DNA of 5,726 nt, taken from the NCBI GenBank assembly GCA_902766185.1, contig CACXCQ010000207.1:1-5726 (forward strand), written 5' to 3'. Positions 5,361 through 5,726 of this stretch are shown here, piece after piece. Position numbers and translations under genes: made by a program. Below the pieces are notes generated by a model. It worked only from the letters and a program-made list of their open reading frames with translations. It searched no databases and was not told the origin of the DNA. Source of the stretch: an uncultured Eubacteriales bacterium (GTDB taxonomy: Bacteria; Bacillota; Clostridia; Peptostreptococcales; Anaerovoracaceae). Positions within the stretch are counted from its first letter, which is position 1; each line of letters starts with the position of its first letter.

Positions 5361-5726
5361 CTATTCCGACGGGGTCTCCTGCTTCTCTTCCGCAGGCTTC
5401 TCCTCCGCAGACTCCTCTTCCGCAGGCTCCTCGTTCTCCGCCTTTTTCTCGTTCGGGTTCCAGTCCACCTGCTTTTCTTTCGCCGACAGCTGATCCTCGC
5501 CCATCAGAATGTCCTTGATGGTTCCCAGGCCGACCTCCTTGGGGTCAGCATCGAATTTGCTGTGCCGCCACTCCTCCTCCAGAATGAGATGCTCCGGCGG
5601 CCGCCGTTTGCTGAAGGGAGTCTTGGTGTCCTCCCAGACCTTGTTGCACAGGACCCCGAAGAACAGGACCCAGGCCAGGAAGAAGAACCAGATCAGGATC
5701 GCCACCAGAGATGACAGCGCGCCGTA
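5361..5726 (-). CDS. YihY/BrkB-type membrane protein, C-terminal fragment with acidic tail
   Basis: The frame is open from the right edge to the TAG at 5361 (121 residues). It opens YGALSSLVAILIWFFFLAWVLFFG, a hydrophobic helix that lines up with the last transmembrane segment of YihY/BrkB proteins (E. coli YihY has [26 protein letters not shown] at the same place). The family's usual GAE after this helix is replaced here by GVL. These are multi-pass inner-membrane proteins of unknown function, once misnamed RNase BN. After the helix come about 95 hydrophilic residues, the last 30 rich in Glu, Lys and Pro (AEEESAEEKPAEEK), presumably cytoplasmic. A GTG at 5705 could serve as a start for a 114-residue protein, but it has no ribosome binding site and cuts through the helix, so I treat it as internal. 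Family assignment rests on one helix and is moderate. Confidence 0.72.
   Translation of the reverse strand, partial: YGALSSLVAILIWFFFLAWVLFFGVLCNKVWEDTKTPFSKRRPPEHLILEEEWRHSKFDADPKEVGLGTIKDILMGEDQLSAKEKQVDWNPNEKKAENEEPAEEESAEEKPAEEKQETPSE

Noticed and set aside
5361..5705. Stand-alone 114-residue small membrane protein starting at GTG 5705
   Set aside because: The frame stays open to the window edge, no ribosome binding site precedes the GTG, and the upstream residues YGALSSL complete the YihY last-helix pattern.
5076..5714. Plus-strand frame of 212 codons running through the terminator and the YihY fragment
   Set aside because: It starts inside the SEC-C gene, crosses a strong terminator and gives an Arg/Leu-rich product opposite the Glu/Lys-rich tail.

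Overview
The window looks like chromosomal DNA from an anaerobic, fairly GC-rich member of the Clostridia (Lachnospiraceae or a related gut family). The signs are sigma-A-type promoters, AAGGAG/GGAGGG ribosome binding sites, a TTG start codon, and a large secreted leucine-rich-repeat (LRR) surface protein of the kind common in gut Bacillota. The taxonomic call is inference; there is no rRNA or other marker gene here.

Layout. (1) Bases 1-2949, minus strand: the first 983 codons of one very long surface-protein gene that runs off the left edge. It encodes a signal peptide, an acidic low-complexity linker, two N-terminal modules typical of Lachnospiraceae surface proteins, eight BspA-type LRRs and at least three MBG-like beta-sandwich repeats. 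It has its own near-consensus promoter (3021-3049), a 7-bp hairpin at the expected transcript start and a good ribosome binding site. (2) Bases 3060-3536, minus strand: trmL, a tRNA wobble-position 2'-O-methyltransferase, directly upstream of the surface-protein promoter. (3) Bases 3537-3745: a divergent promoter region. (4) Bases 3746-4717, plus strand: homoserine dehydrogenase (hom), read from a TTG start and lacking the usual C-terminal ACT domain. (5) Bases 4760-5263, plus strand: a small SEC-C zinc-motif protein, probably cotranscribed with hom. (6) Bases 5292-5333: a strong hairpin terminator placed so that it can serve both the hom operon and the converging gene. (7) Bases 5361-5726, minus strand: the C-terminal end of a YihY/BrkB-type membrane protein with a long Glu/Lys/Pro-rich tail, cut by the right edge.

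The genes do not form one pathway. hom (threonine/methionine/isoleucine branch) and the SEC-C gene form a likely two-gene operon; trmL is a translation-related housekeeping gene; the surface protein is an accessory exported product. I found no CRISPR array, tRNA, rRNA, insertion sequence or convincing new multi-gene system. The most interesting points are the modular surface protein with its repeat structure and 5' leader hairpin, and the ACT-less homoserine dehydrogenase.
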